A stretch of 64,000 nucleotides of DNA from Ulva prolifera (taxonomy: Eukaryota > Chlorophyta > Ulvophyceae > Ulvales > Ulvaceae): NCBI GenBank assembly GCA_023078555.1, contig CM041201.1:2797713-2861712 (forward strand), in the 5' to 3' direction. Position numbers and translations under genes: made by a program. This document shows positions 28,768 through 45,700 of the stretch, in pieces. The notes beneath the pieces are model-generated. The model had not been told where the DNA came from and did no database searches. It saw only the letters and a list, made by a program, of their open reading frames with translations. Each line of letters begins with the position of its first letter. The stretch's first letter is position 1.

Positions 28768-30890
28768 TCAGTCGTCCAAGTCGAAGTCCGGCAGACTGCT
28801 CTGCACCGTCTGAATGGGATCATGCATCAGGTCTTCATCTGTGATCACCAGCCTCTCGAGCGGGAGTTTTGCAGCTGCCACAGGCTTGCATAGGTCTGCC
28901 ACAATGTCGGAGAACTCGGATTGTAGAGCAGCCTGCACATATGTCGAGACACCTACCTGGACCGCAAATTGGTCAGGATAATGTAGCCAGTGGGTAGTAT
29001 TCGTTCTGGGGCAATGGAAACCTGTCAAAAGTGGTCCAATCAGACAGGCGGGGTGCGCAAAGCTATTCAAAGCAGCATGGCTCATTGCGTTGCCTTTGGC
29101 ACAACACAGCACCCAACACAATCAATTCCGGATCTGTAGGTCAAGGCTCCAACCAACCAGCCCACTCAGTCATCCAGCAGTGTTGCGACAGCCTGAGCAT
29201 GACTTCCTGCCAGCAAAGATCGGTGGTGGTTCTGCAGCTGTGAGTTGGCTCTACAAAAAAATTGAAAGTGCCACCAGGCACCAACTTGAAGAAGCTGAGC
29301 TCAAAAGGGTATCACCACAGAAAGTCTTTGCCAGTAGATGCACGTGACCAGTGATACATTATTCAATGCCTGTTGGTCGGGATGGGCACAGCAAGACCCA
29401 CCTTGATGACACGAACCCCTTCATGCATGGGCTTCTGCACCTCGAACTGCTCCTCGGTGAAGCGGGCGCGCAGGCTCTCTGCATCGCCTTGCTCCAGTGG
29501 ATGCTGTAGGCACGGCCTCTGCATGAGGTCGCTCCACCACGCTTCGACCTCCTCCATATTGACCCCCGGCACCCATGAGATGCAGACTCGGCTGGGAAGC
29601 GAGGTTGCAGCATCCTGCAGCGGGGCCTTGAAAGGGCCCCTGGCTACGGAGAATACAGTGTGGCTGGTGTTGTGCGCCCGGTGGTGGACACATACTAGGA
29701 TGATGCTTCCAAACACACACTGACCCTGCTTGTATTCCTGCGGGCCAAAGCGCGTTGGTCTCAGTGAGAGTTCGGTCATGTATGAGCGTCCTTGTGACCA
29801 CGTGGAGCACAGTTCCATGGATGACAGGCCATACCTGCTCCAGAGAGTCAACTTTGCGGATGGCGAGCGACTCTGGAACATCTTGCCTGAAAAAACCAGC
29901 CTGCCCACGTGTGAATGCTTCGTAGCGGGTGACTTTGAACCTGGCCCGCACACCCCTCAGAAACGCCTCAGTATCTATGGGCTTCAGAGCGGCAGAGAAT
30001 ATGTTGCACAGGGCGGATTCGAACATGCAGTTGAGGTCCACCAGGAAAGGAGCCGCGGCTGTGACCTGCGTGATTGTGCTCTGCCACGGCCCTGCAGCAC
30101 ACATGAACATGTCTACTTGTGACGCACCTACGGCGAATACCTCAAATGTTGGCAAATGTGAGCAGGCCACGCCTGCACGCCCATACACCTGCCTGAGGCG
30201 CAGGCAAGTGCTAGTACGGGGCTGCACGTTGTGCTGCTTCTACACAGGAGCAGCTCACCTGCAGACTGAGGAAAGCGGTTTCGCTCCAGGTTTGCACTCA
30301 TGAACTGGTCCCGCCGTTGCAGCTCGTCAGGACACTCGAGGTAGTTCAGATAATGGTGAAAGTAGTTTTTGGCGAGCAGCGCTGGTGCGAGCCTCTTCGC
30401 CGGAACAATGCACATGCTCTTGAATGCAATTTTGTCCCCACGATAGTCATCGGCCTCGTTCTTGGAGGTGGTCTGGACGATTTGCCGTTGAAACGCTTTC
30501 ACGCCCAGGCTCCCGCGCTCGAGCTGTGCAGCTTTGTCGGAAGGCGCCAGAGCCCCGGGCATACCGCTGGCCCAGTGCAACTGCACGTTACAGCTTCAAT
30601 ACTTCGTAGGCTCTCGTGGGTACGTCCTTCACGTGAAGTACCGTCCAAGATCTACAACCTGCAACGCCGCTCTCAGGTTTTTCTTGCCGGGGTATCGCCG
30701 GGCAGCTGGCGCCCACTGTCGGCCCGAGGAACCCCAATGCGGATCATTTATTGCGTCTGCTTTGGCACTGCCTCCGCTGTCTGCCCGATTAGCACCACTG
30801 CTTGCGCGCGCGCATGCATGGAGTTGCCTTCGAGAATCGGATATTCCTTCGATATCTCTACGCCAGATGTGGGGCTGTAATACAGAAGCA
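28768..30890 (-). CDS. Unrecognised multi-exon protein
   Basis: I do not recognise the family. Clear minus-strand exons are about 30580-30259 (VKAFQRQIVQTTSKNEADDY, then AKNYFHHYLNYLECPDELQR), 30091-29835 (FLVDLNCMFESALCNIFSAA, then VTRYEAFTRGQAGFFRQDVP), 29639-29402 (VEAWWSDLMQRPCLQHPLEQ and FEVQKPMHEGVRVIK) and 28932-28768 (SEFSDIVADLCKPV, acidic end LPDFDLDD and stop). An upstream frame ending RRYPGKKNLRAALQ at 30659 joins in phase to the first. A short exon near 29721-29737 and one near 28977-29040 have ambiguous joins. The protein is soluble-looking, helical, without obvious membrane spans. It is divergent from NTRC, whose start lies about 200 bases away. N-terminal extent is uncertain. 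Confidence 0.6.
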
Positions 30891-31066
30891 AAATGCGGAT
30901 ATCCCGCAACGCGCGGCGCTGATGAAACATTCCCCGTGTCTGTACTCAAGCACTTTGTGAACTTGGCTGGCTTAAGCGCTTGTTTTAGTGATACGGGCCA
31001 ACACACTACATACGTGGCTTACCGACTTGTGGCTATTCGTAGCGATTTGATTACAGAAATCACAGC

Positions 31067-35226
<4,160 letters not shown>

Positions 35227-36929
35227 GGGCCACGTGTACTTTTGCACGTCGTCCATGAATGTGGCTTGGGTGGCCGTGTGGTGCTTGCAGTGAGGTGAGT
35301 GCCTGGTCATCGCGCAACGATGGTGCGTGTGGGTGTGGGCGTGGGCCGTTTAGTGATGGCGCCGGGCGGTCGTTCATCAGGGTGCTGAGAGTGGCGTGAG
35401 GCATATGTGTGTGCTACACATGGCGGGGTGAGTCGTGCACGCCAGTTCAGCAGCACCGTGTATGCGCGGACGGGCAGTTTGAGGCGGTGCCGCGCCTTTC
35501 GCGTTGTAGAGAGGGCGGGTAGATGCTGTCCGTCATGCGGAGGCGACCAGGCTCCCGATTCCATCGGCAAATGATTGCCAGAGCCGTGCATCGAACCAGG
35601 TTGTTGAGATGTGCTGGAGGCGAGAGAGAGTGAGAGCTGTTTTCAGGAGCGCGCCTGCTGTGTGTGAATGAAGGCCTCTGCCGGCTGCGGCGGCGGTGTG
35701 TGCGCGGTGTGCGGACCCTGAAAGTGTAGCAGATGCAGTGGTGCAGTTGTGGCGCCCTGGCGGGTGCTGGCGCCCCGGGTCTCTGCTGCTGTGGGGATAA
35801 CGTTTGTTCTATTTGTCGTTTGGCTGTTGCGGTGCCTGCTGCGTGAGACTCGAGTGGTGCTGTGAGCATCTTGTAGTGCATGCATGACCCCAGTATCCCC
35901 GTCTCGGTGGGGTTTACCCCGTGGTGCCCCTCGAGTGAATGTATGCAAGGTTCGCTTGTGTTCCCGTGTTGTCCTGGGATGTGTAATCGGAACGACTCGC
36001 TTACTGGACCCGCTCAACTGCGGAAAATCCCCAGAGAGCCAGGCGATGCAGCGGGCGTTCCTCCTGGTGCTGTGCACGGATCCTGAAATTGATGATTGTC
36101 TGAGATGCACATGCTGATGTCAGGGACTGATGCCTGTGTACTGTCCTGAGGACCCTGTCGATGGCATATGTCTGCCTGTGCACATTGGGACGTCTGGGCG
36201 CATTGTTCAGCTTGATGTGAAAGCCGTTGCTGTCGACAGCAGCACCAACAGCCCTGCATGTTGTCTTCAACGTTTTTAACCCATGCAGTAGGGGCTGAGT
36301 GCTAGACGCATCATGATCCTTGTGCGTGAGTATTTGATATGCAGATGTGCCATACGAAGGTACCGTTCCTCTGGTAAACAAATGGTGTTGTGACGATTGG
36401 ATGTATACACTTGGTATTGCACAATTCATGAGGTCTATGATTGAGCCTAGTACAAGCTTGGCCAGAACACCCGGATGCGACGTCACACCAGCCAGTCTCA
36501 AGTCATATGTATACATGTATCATATGTAGCCCGGGTCCCCGAATCCCACCACCAAGGATGATGAGCTGACTTTGATTACCCGATGAGGTACACGCCCTGA
36601 TGCACGGCGAGGCTGCTCTTCATGCAACAATGATTTGCGTGCCATGTGAATCCACTGCCAGACAGAACCGCAGATTTTTGTCGAGCTGGGTCTGGAGCTA
36701 CATATTCACATAGGAGATGCAAGCACCGCCTAGGTGGAAACACTCTAATCACAGGCAAAGGCACATAACGAATGTGTGCATCACTCAAACAGTTTTGCAC
36801 AGCGGGTAGTCTTCAACTGACTGACTGGGCAGACCACAAGCCAATTCACCTGCTGCTCCACAGAACTGTAGCTCCATAGGTGCCACTTGCCAATTCACAA
36901 AGCATAAAGCCTGAACCGTGTTTCGATAT
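35227..36929. other. Region between convergent NTRC and PDCD5 genes
   Basis: No gene motif is seen on either strand. The long minus-strand frames here lack recognisable domains. Confidence 0.5.
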
Positions 36930-37507
36930 TTACCACTCATCATCGTCGTCCAGGTTTCTCCTTTTAAATGTCACGTTGGACGCTTTGCTAGCCTCAGCAG
37001 ACCCACTCGCCTGCAGCATCTGAATGACAGTGTCTTCAGAGACCTTCTCCATGATTTGGCCTCTTTGCGCTCGTTGTAGGATTGTGTTTTCCACCTGCCT
37101 TGCTTTTTCCGGCTTGACCAGGGACACACGTTGCACTACAAGACATCAGCGTGTCAGCAAGGAAAGTCGTGCTCATAGCCAACATGGCGTGGCATACTTA
37201 ACAGCGGAATGGACATTGCGATCACGAACAGAGGGATTCATACAGCGACTCCTCGCATCCTTGGTCAAGACAGCTGTGAGCATCACTTCTCGTTGCTCTT
37301 CTGCCTCCCTGTGCTGGCAACAGCATGTCATTGTATGACTGGCATCGGGATCGGATCAACGTAGTTTGAATGAACAATTATACTGGTCGCAGTGGTCAGC
37401 ACGTACTCTTTCTGCTTCATTTGCTGCTCAGCTTGCTCTTGGCTCTGAGGCATGCCCCTGGGCATGCCCCCACCGGCAGGTGCTCCACCGGGCCCTCCAG
37501 GTTGCAT
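36930..37507 (-). CDS. PDCD5 (TFAR19) homologue, N-terminal exon not found
   Basis: PDCD5 is a small conserved helical-bundle protein; human PDCD5 is linked to apoptosis and to TRiC chaperonin binding, and the plant role is less clear. Minus-strand exons 37407-37507, 37244-37308 and 36930-37135 join in frame: a Gly/Pro/Met linker (MQPGGPGGAPAGGG), EQAEQQMKQKEEAEEQREVM, LTKDARSRLQRVSLVKPEKA, KVSEDTVIQML and VTFKRRNLDDDDEW. The LVKPEKA helix and the acidic end are family hallmarks. Eukaryotic members normally begin about 20 residues earlier with a DPELEAIR-like helix; that exon was not located between 37508 and 38100, so the Met at 37507 may be internal. It is head-to-head with the oxygenase gene. 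Confidence 0.88.
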
Positions 37508-38102
37508 CTTGGGGCAATGTCGATTTGCTTACTGATCTATGTATCACTATCTCTGATACAGGTGTCCACAACAACGTGGACGCTAGAGGACCGGCGCTCA
37601 GCACTGTAACAGCGGATGGCACAGCACGGGAGCAGTCATAATGCAGAGGCGATAACACAGACAAAGTCTTACCTGTACTTTATCTGTATGTGGGGCAAGC
37701 ACTGTCCGTGGAGCTGACTGTTGGCCTGAATCCGTCCACACCCGCGGTTGACGCAACGACTCCGAAACCGGACTTCCCTCCCCTATGCACCTGTCTCTTT
37801 AATGATACATAAGCAGGGCACATGCATTCATGGTCACTGTCACTTGCTCCTAGCGTGGCTATTGCGACGGCCATCATGATGTACACATGTATGGTTCAAG
37901 TGGCGAGGACTGCTCTGACGGGTCGCGCGAGCCCCGGGCCCCGTACGCTGGAGCAAGCATGTGACATCTTAACGGGCGTTTTGTTTTCTCAAATTCCCTT
38001 CTGACATACGTACATGTAAGGACGACGGCGCGCTGATTTTCCGGCAACGTCTACACAGTCGCTCCTCCATACAAGTCTGACGTGTGCAACGTGAACTGCG
38101 CG
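37508..38102. promoter_or_regulatory. Divergent spacer, PDCD5 / 2OG oxygenase
   Basis: About 600 bases separate the two genes and must carry both promoters and probably the missing first PDCD5 exon. No specific element is recognised. Confidence 0.35.
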
Positions 38103-40890
38103 ATGCGGATACCTTCATTGCATCAGAAGCCATCACTTACTCACGGCGCTAGTCATGTTTGCCGGAGTCGTGGCGCGTTCACTGAAATCCCCACTATCGA
38201 TATAGGCGCGCTGATCTCGACGTCCAGTTCTAGCGCGGACAGGCAGCGCGTGGGGGACCTGCTCGACGCAGCTTGCACCGAAGTGGGATTCTTCTATGTT
38301 CGAAACCATGGTGTGCTGCATTTCTTGTCTGTCGCAAGCGGAAGTGCCGCGCAAGTGCTGTGACCCTCCCTGATGAAGCTCTGCGTGGGCGTTGTGCTCG
38401 GACTTGCGCACTGAGTGAACAACTACAGACATTCCACTACAGATATTCATCGCCAGATGCACGCGATCCAGCCAAACTGTAAGCCTCGTGTCGTTGCTAT
38501 AGTTTCAGCGCTTGTGTGATTGAGCAGGCGTACCTGATGAAGTCGCTGCTGGCGTGAGAAACCAAGCAAGACGTTTCTTTGAACAGCCGGTGCGAGCCCG
38601 CTGTCATTACATGCACAAAATCGCGAATCAACAAGTTGAAGTCCATAACACATTGCTCGTTGGACCGGTGGCCGTTCCACAACTGCGTTCGTCACTTTGT
38701 CGCGTGGGTCAAGCCCGGGCCACCGCGTGGTTATACGATCGCTCGAAAGACAGAGCAACTCGACGTGTATGTCTACAGGATATAAACAAGCAAGACATTG
38801 CGCTATCACCGGCCACAAATTATCGGTGTGTCCCTTCCGTACCTTGGGGAGTGGCCTGCCATGTCTTAGCACACCACCTCACGAACGAGGTTTTGCAAGC
38901 AACAATTGATTGATTTCGGAGGACCAGAAAGCACAGATGCAGACGCCGACCCAATATGGCGTCAACATCATTTTGCTGCTCGCCGGACAGCCCTGATAGG
39001 ACTGGGCACATGCTGCAGGGGCTACCAGAGCCTGGGCTCCAACGTGACACGATATGAGGAAGGCTTTCAGCGAGACTGGCATGAGGCGATAGACCTTTAC
39101 TACGAGGTTTGCGCCCCACACCTGCAGCAGCACCTACCCCCCGCACTCAAGTGCTCCCCAGCGCTGCCCGGACTCCACCTCGCACTCTCACGCGCTGGCC
39201 TTGACAGTCGGGCACGTGCCGGCCGGCGGTCTGGCTGTGGCAGCACGCCCGAGGGGGGCCTTCTCCCTTTTCCACATGAGCTGTGGCCACCTCCATCACA
39301 GCTCCAGATTGCTGCTCATCCCGCTCGGAATTCGCAGGTCGCCTATTCGTGAGCACATGCATGGGCGATCGGTGGCATCTCGCACCGCATGGTCTGACTC
39401 TGGTGCTCTGGAGCGTTGCAGACGAGTAAAATTTTGGGCAAAAGCAGACACACACATGCAAACCAAACCAGCTTCCACGCACACTGCCATGCTTCGGAAG
39501 GCGCACACGCGCACTCCCCAGACCGGCACAGCCTCAGAGCACCCTATAGTGCACCCGAGTGACCTGCCACACGATCGCCCCTGTGCGTACTCGCCACCTC
39601 ACCACCTCCCAACGGCTGCTGCGTGCAGCCCAGCGCCGGAGCGGGGCCGGCGCCGCGGCCGAGCGCCATCCACGGCGTCAACCGCTGGCCGGCTTCCGCC
39701 CCCGCCCTGCGGCCCGCCGTCGAGGACTACACCCGCCGCATGGCCGCCGTCGGCTCCGCCATCATGCGTGGCATCGCCCTCGGCCTCGGCCTCCCCGAGA
39801 CGTTCTTCCAGGACCGCGACGGCCCGTGCGACCCGTACTGGTGCATGCGGATCATCCACTACCCGCCCCTCGCATCCGCGCAGCCCGCGGCGGGCGCACA
39901 GCGGCTGCCTGACGGCAGCGGAGGCGGTGCGGGGGCGGCTAGCAGCGCTGCAGACACCATGGAGAAGGCTCTCGCAGGTGCGCCGTGCTGCGTGCTGTGC
40001 AGATGGCGGCGCGTGCTGAGCAAATCACAAGTGAGCTGCAGTGGTGTTGCATGAACGGAGGTTGTGTGGCAGGTGGCGCTGCGGACAAGCGCAGTCACTA
40101 TACGGTGCAGCAACGGGGGCCCTTTACTACGCAGTACATTGCACAAGCGAGGCACACGCATCCCGGCTGGATGGCACAGTCACACCAGCCAGTCCTCAGC
40201 ATCAGCACAGCTGCAGTTGGCGCAGCTCTACAGAGAAGCACGTTGCTGCGGCCACCGCCGAGGTGCCTGCCGTGGCACACCCGGCCGCCGCACACGCATG
40301 CCCGGTGAGCGCGGCCACGCCACGCATGCACGCTCACGCCTTGCAGTCACTCCTGTATCAGTTGCTGTGCAAATAGAACGACACGCGCATGTGCACCTGC
40401 ATGACCTGTGCTGCTGTTTGCTAGCTAGTCGAACACTGTATCTACAAGCTCGAGTGGAAGAACTACATATATTATAAGGGCGGCGGCTGGCGGCGCAGGT
40501 GCGGAGCTGCCTCGGTCAGTGCAGCTGAGCTGCGGCGAGCACACGGACTACGGCATGCTGACGCTCGTGAACCAGGACGGCGGCATCGAGGCGCTGCAGG
40601 TGCGCAACGCCGCCGGCGCCTGGGTCACGGCGGCGCCGCTGCCGGGCACCTTCGTGTGCAACATCGGCGACATGATGCGGCTGTGGACGGCCGGGCGGTA
40701 CACCCCAACGCTGCACCGCGTCGTGAATGCCGACCCCGCGCGCTCGCGCATCTCGATCCCGTACTTCCACGAGCCGGCGTTTGGGACGGTCGTGGAGCCG
40801 GTGGTGGGTGCGGGCAGGGGGGAGGTGGTGGGGGGGAGGGAGTACGGGGCCCACCTCGAGAGCAAGGTGTTCTCGAACTTTGAACTGTAG
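38103..40890 (+). CDS. 2-oxoglutarate/Fe(II)-dependent oxygenase, isopenicillin-N-synthase-like
   Basis: Exons 38103-38310, 38528-38589, 38779-38825, 39019-39106, 39629-39977 and 40499-40890 join in frame to 381 residues. The N-terminal DIOX_N part reads IPTIDIGAL, CTEVGFFYVRNHGVPDEV, ARRFFEQP and NYRGYQSLG. The catalytic double-stranded beta-helix carries LSCGEHTDYGMLTLVNQD with the HxD iron ligands (about His266 and Asp268), the second His in LHRVV (about 324) and the 2OG-binding RIS (about 335-337). All ligands are present, so it should be active. The substrate cannot be read from sequence; relatives act on hormones, flavonoids and alkaloids in plants, and algal members are mostly uncharacterised. 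No targeting signal is evident. Confidence 0.92.
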
Positions 40891-42713
40891 GGGCGTATAG
40901 TCCACCGTTCCAGGTGTATGCGGGTGATGGTCTGGTCGCACCTGACTGATAGCGCAGTAGGCGAACCATTTGAAACAGGTTTCCACGGTGACGCAGTTCG
41001 GGAGGGAAAGATGGGCGGAATGGTGCTGCATGAATCGATGATTGTAGGGGCGTCGGCGTCGACACGTGTGGGCGGACACACGATAACGGCGCCCTGCAGC
41101 GGAGTCACCCAGGGCCTGGCTCAGTGCGGACGTGGACGATAGCGAGGCGCTGTCATCTGCTGCATGAGATCGCACGTGTTTGATACTGAAGCCTGGCAGC
41201 GTGAGTCTTGCCGAGCCGTCACGGTAGGCCCCAGAGCACCGTGAGATATCAACAGCTGGCATGCATGGCGAAGCTGAAGATCACGGCTCACCCAAGCGGG
41301 TGGCGGCTGCAGCCCAGCGAGGAACACACAGCTGTGTTGGGCGCATGCGCTGGCCTGCTGGGCGCACATGCACTGTGGCCGTGCTCTCACTGCCGAGAGA
41401 ACCGGCGCCGGAGCAGACCTCGGTGTCGATCAATGCGTCCTCGGCCGTCCACAACCGCCGCGCCGGTCCTTGCTCGGTGGCACGCAGCCGCACCAGGGCA
41501 GCATGTGCATATTAGCATGTGTGTGTGTGTGTGTAGATCATGTGTCGTCAGCCCAGCTCTAGCAGTGCTGACGCCCCGGGCCAGCGCACAGTTGGTGCTG
41601 CGTGTGTTGAGCCATGGCCCATGAGATGTATTGGGCTGTTAACAGCCACAGAGAACGTCCTGAGAGAGAGAGCGTTCTATCCTTCGCCAGTCACGGCACA
41701 TGGTGTCAAGAGTTAACGATTGGCGCGCCTGCGTACAGCACCGTTAGCAGCGGAAGGCCATGGAGCGTGCGCCACGTGCCGTGTGACACCACGCTGCATG
41801 CCTGAGGCCTTGGTTCAAGCACTTGATGCGGCTTATTCCATGACATTTTGCTTTCTCAGCAATCGCAAATTGCGACACGTCGTGGGGGCGACCGTCAATC
41901 CCTCCCCGGGGAGCAAAGGTAGCCCCCATGGTGCACTTGCTGGTAGCGGCTGCAACAAGCTTAAGCTGGGTTCTGAAGTCTTGAGAGGCTAGCGCATCTG
42001 ATGGAGGCCGTCCTCAAGCCTGATGACATGCACTTGATTCCAGGTGTAGGCTTGAGTGCAATTGCTCTGCTCATGTTTCACTGGGCATGTACACTATAGT
42101 GATCGTGTCCACATGCGTCAGCACTGTAGCAGGCATTGCTTCTGTCTCGAAGGTCTGCCTCTGCGGCACCAATCGAGGCTGTACAGGCCCTTACTCGAGG
42201 ACATATGTTGAACAGAGCTGCTGAGGAGCTGTTCAAATGCACGTGGTCTACTGAGGCAAGGCCCCACCGGCCTCGCAAGAGCCCTGCGAGGCCGAAGGGG
42301 TGAAATCAGTCCGACAGCGACTTATTCTGGTTACATCCCGCCATTCCTCCACTACTGCCAGCACGCTGGCCGCAGCTGCATTGACCATCAACATAAGAAA
42401 CCATCCCGACCGGCCATGCGGCGTGCATATATCATCAATGATTCATCATACATATCCATCCCTCATCTGCGACTCCTGCCAAGCCTTTCACATCACCGCA
42501 CCACGCCTCTCCGCATCCAACTCGAAGCAAGCAGTGCATCATATGCGCTGCTGTAGGTCTCAAAGCGCACCAACAAAAGCATATCAATTGGGAAGAAACA
42601 CAGTCAGCCTGCTTGCACACACACCACACAAACCCGACTCCATTGAAGCCTTTGACATCACACTATAGTACAGCAAGCAATCAAGCGAAGCAAGGCGTCT
42701 CTCTCGATGCACC
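40891..42713. other. Region between oxygenase and secreted-protein genes
   Basis: No gene is seen. A GT microsatellite lies near 41518-41535. The region contains the 3' untranslated parts of both convergent genes. Confidence 0.5.
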
Positions 42714-45700
42714 TCACTCAATCGCCGTCACATCAGACGCGCCATCCTCCCCACGGTCAACAAACACAGGCCTCGATCGCGCACCTCCACGTCCGCCGCG
42801 CCCACCATGCATCACAGCGCCCACCTCCTCCACACTCAGCTCTCTCACCTCCAGCTCCTCCGCATCGCCATGCTGCACACCTGCCACCCCGCGCAACCCA
42901 AGCTCCGCCTGCAGCCTGCGCCCGATGGTCGTGCTTGCGTACTCCTTCCCCTCCCCTCCAGTCAGGTGCACAAACTGCGCAAGGTAGTACCCCTCTGCGT
43001 CGTCGCACGAGTCCCCCGCGAGCTCGCCCCACGAGTCGTAGTACGCGTACCCCTCATAGTTCTTCACCGTCTGGAAGTGTCCGGCGTCAGTGATGCAGTT
43101 AGTGGTGTCGCTCGTGGAGTCGTACGTCGTCCGGCCGTAGCTGTACGGCGACCCGTCATTGTAGAAGTGCGCGTACATGTATGCATGGCGCGTGAAGCAG
43201 AAGTCGCGCGCGTCCTCCGCCTCGATCGCGTACCACCCCCGGCCCGCCCAGCGCTCCAGCGCGCGGCTGTAGTAGTGGAACGCAGCCCACCGCGTGCTAG
43301 CGCCGCGGTTCGCGACCGTGAAGCAGCGGTTCAGCTTCACGGACGCATCGACGGTGTCGCACTCGCGCTCGATCCAGTTGTTGCCGAGGCCGGCCTGCAT
43401 GTAGCGGCAGCGGAAGCCGTCGTCGGACTCCCACTTGCGGTACTGCCGGATGTGGCACATCTCGTGTGCGAGGAGGACCGCAAGGTCGGCGATCGAGGTG
43501 GCGCGGTAGTCGGTGTGCAGGAGGATCTTGCCGGAGGACGGGGCCATGCCCTCCGCGGAGAAGTAGCCCTCGGCGCCGTCCAGGAGGGAGCACCAGCGGA
43601 TGTGCACGCCTGCACTGGCAGCCGGAGTTGCATTGAAACGTTTCGACACACGAAACGTTGATATAACAAACGCGTTTGAAACGAATCTTTCAATCGTGGT
43701 GCACAATAAGACACGTTGTTTGGGTGAAAAGGCATCTGGGTGCCGGAGGCGCCCAGCCACTTTGAGAAAAGAGAATTCCCCAGATTGAATTGAGCAGCGA
43801 CCTGTGCAATTTAAGGCCCGGGATGTCACACACCATACAATATCTAATGGCATTTGCAGCGAGTGTTCACTTTGCAGTGATGCTATGACATGTGCTGGAC
43901 TGTTGTTCACAGCGCCTGTGAGTACAGGCCTGGCTACGCCAATTTGGCTAGGGGTGCATCAGGATTCCTGTATGCATGCACCCATTGGCGCGTGGCTAGG
44001 GGTACACGTACGTGCCGCTCAGTGCGAGTTTGCTTGGGCCTCCTGAAAACGGCAAGTCCCGGCCTGCCAGCGATTCATACGTTGATATGAAACGTGAATA
44101 TTAGAAACGCGTTAACGTTAAATTTGAAACGTTTCTTATCGAAAGAAGCGCGTTTCAATGCAATTCTGCCTGCAGCGGCAGGGGTGTGGGGTGAGCGACT
44201 GTCCCCCGACTGGGTCTTAAGACGCATTCATGGGCACCAGATTGGGGACTTGGAGATGGGGTGGAGATGTGGGCGAGTCCGGAGCTCAGGCCACTATGTC
44301 ATGCTATGTGACTGTACATATGTCGCCAAGCTGGAGAGCACATGCATGCATACATCATGATGCGCTTGTTAAGTAACAGCAATATAGCTCGAGCTCAATT
44401 GAGGGTGGTGAGCCCAGGGTGGTGCCTGAGAGATTAATCAAATTTGTCCGCAGCGTGTGCGAGTCTTCGTTTTCGTTTTTCGTCTGAATGGTGTTGATGG
44501 TTCTGGCTTTCTGGTTTGCGATGTCTGACGTCAACCGTGACTCCAAGTGGAGTTGACTGGAGGCCTATCTCGCGCATGCATACGCACAGCGACATCATGG
44601 TCCAGTCACATCACCGTACTTGCCACAGTGCGTCAGCCCATCAAGGCTGCTTCATCATTGTGCTGATCTGAGTCTCGAGACTCAGCCGTGTGATCACACG
44701 TTTGTGCCGTATGCATGTGCGACTCCTGTGGCCACCTGGTGATTCCTGCTCCTGTCCTGCAAGGCCGATCATGATGTGACAGCTGATGTGACGTTCTGAG
44801 CTCAATCAATGCTGCATGCCATGCACGCAGGTCTTCAAGATATGCTATAGTATGCGCTTGAGCTCAGCTCTAGATGTTATAGAAGAGTCAACGCACCGGA
44901 CACAGCTGTACACCAGAATTTGTGCAACATCAATGTAAGTGATTGTAGATCATAATAGCTTCTCAGCAGCCAAGCGTCTTGCTGCCTCCTGTAGCCTCCT
45001 GTAGTCCGGAGGCCTCCTGTAGTTATGCTTGGCCACAAGCTGTCTAGCAACCGGACCTCACAAGATAATGCTGATAATACAATGAACTAAACGCATATGC
45101 ATGTAATGGTGGTGGTGTTCTGCAGCAGAGCTATGTGGACAGCTCCACCACTGGCAATACCACTGGCAAGATGCAGACTGATGGGGTGGACTGATTCAGT
45201 CCTTTGTTGCATAGCACGCACCCACCCATGCATGGTATTGTGGGCATGCCAGTGGTATTGTGGGCATTCAAATCGGTGCAGCTGCTATAATCGATCATAG
45301 CAGATATCCTTGCTGTGATTCCCCCTCCAGCTGCAGGGGACCCCAGCCCCAACCTCAAGTCTGCGGGCACATCAGATCAAAACAGTTTATTATGAGTTTA
45401 GATATCATATGCTGCATTTCTCAGATAGGATGTCCCAGAGAGAGCCTCTTTTTTCAGGCCATGCATGTCAACATCATCATGTATGAGATGATCTCAATTG
45501 CAAGGGCCTCCACAGATTCGCTAATCTGTAGGCTAAATTTGTAGTTATATTTAGGAGGATATCCTAGGAGGATATCCTTGTACAGAGTTTGTTTATATAC
45601 ATCCGTTCACTGGCCTGTGCTTAATACAGATTGCATGCATATGCAGATGCTTGGCTCCCAGCCCTTGAAGAATTCTGCTGCTAGCTGCGGCCAAACACAC

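Noticed and set aside
29166-29346. Plus-strand frame with AVSWLYKKIESATRHQLEE
   Set aside because: It looks helical but has no partner exons and lies inside an intron of the well-supported minus-strand gene; left out for lack of support.
30748-30930. 60-residue minus-strand frame MFHQRRALRDIR
   Set aside because: It overlaps the frame that splices in phase into the unknown gene, so only one is likely real; the spliced one is preferred.
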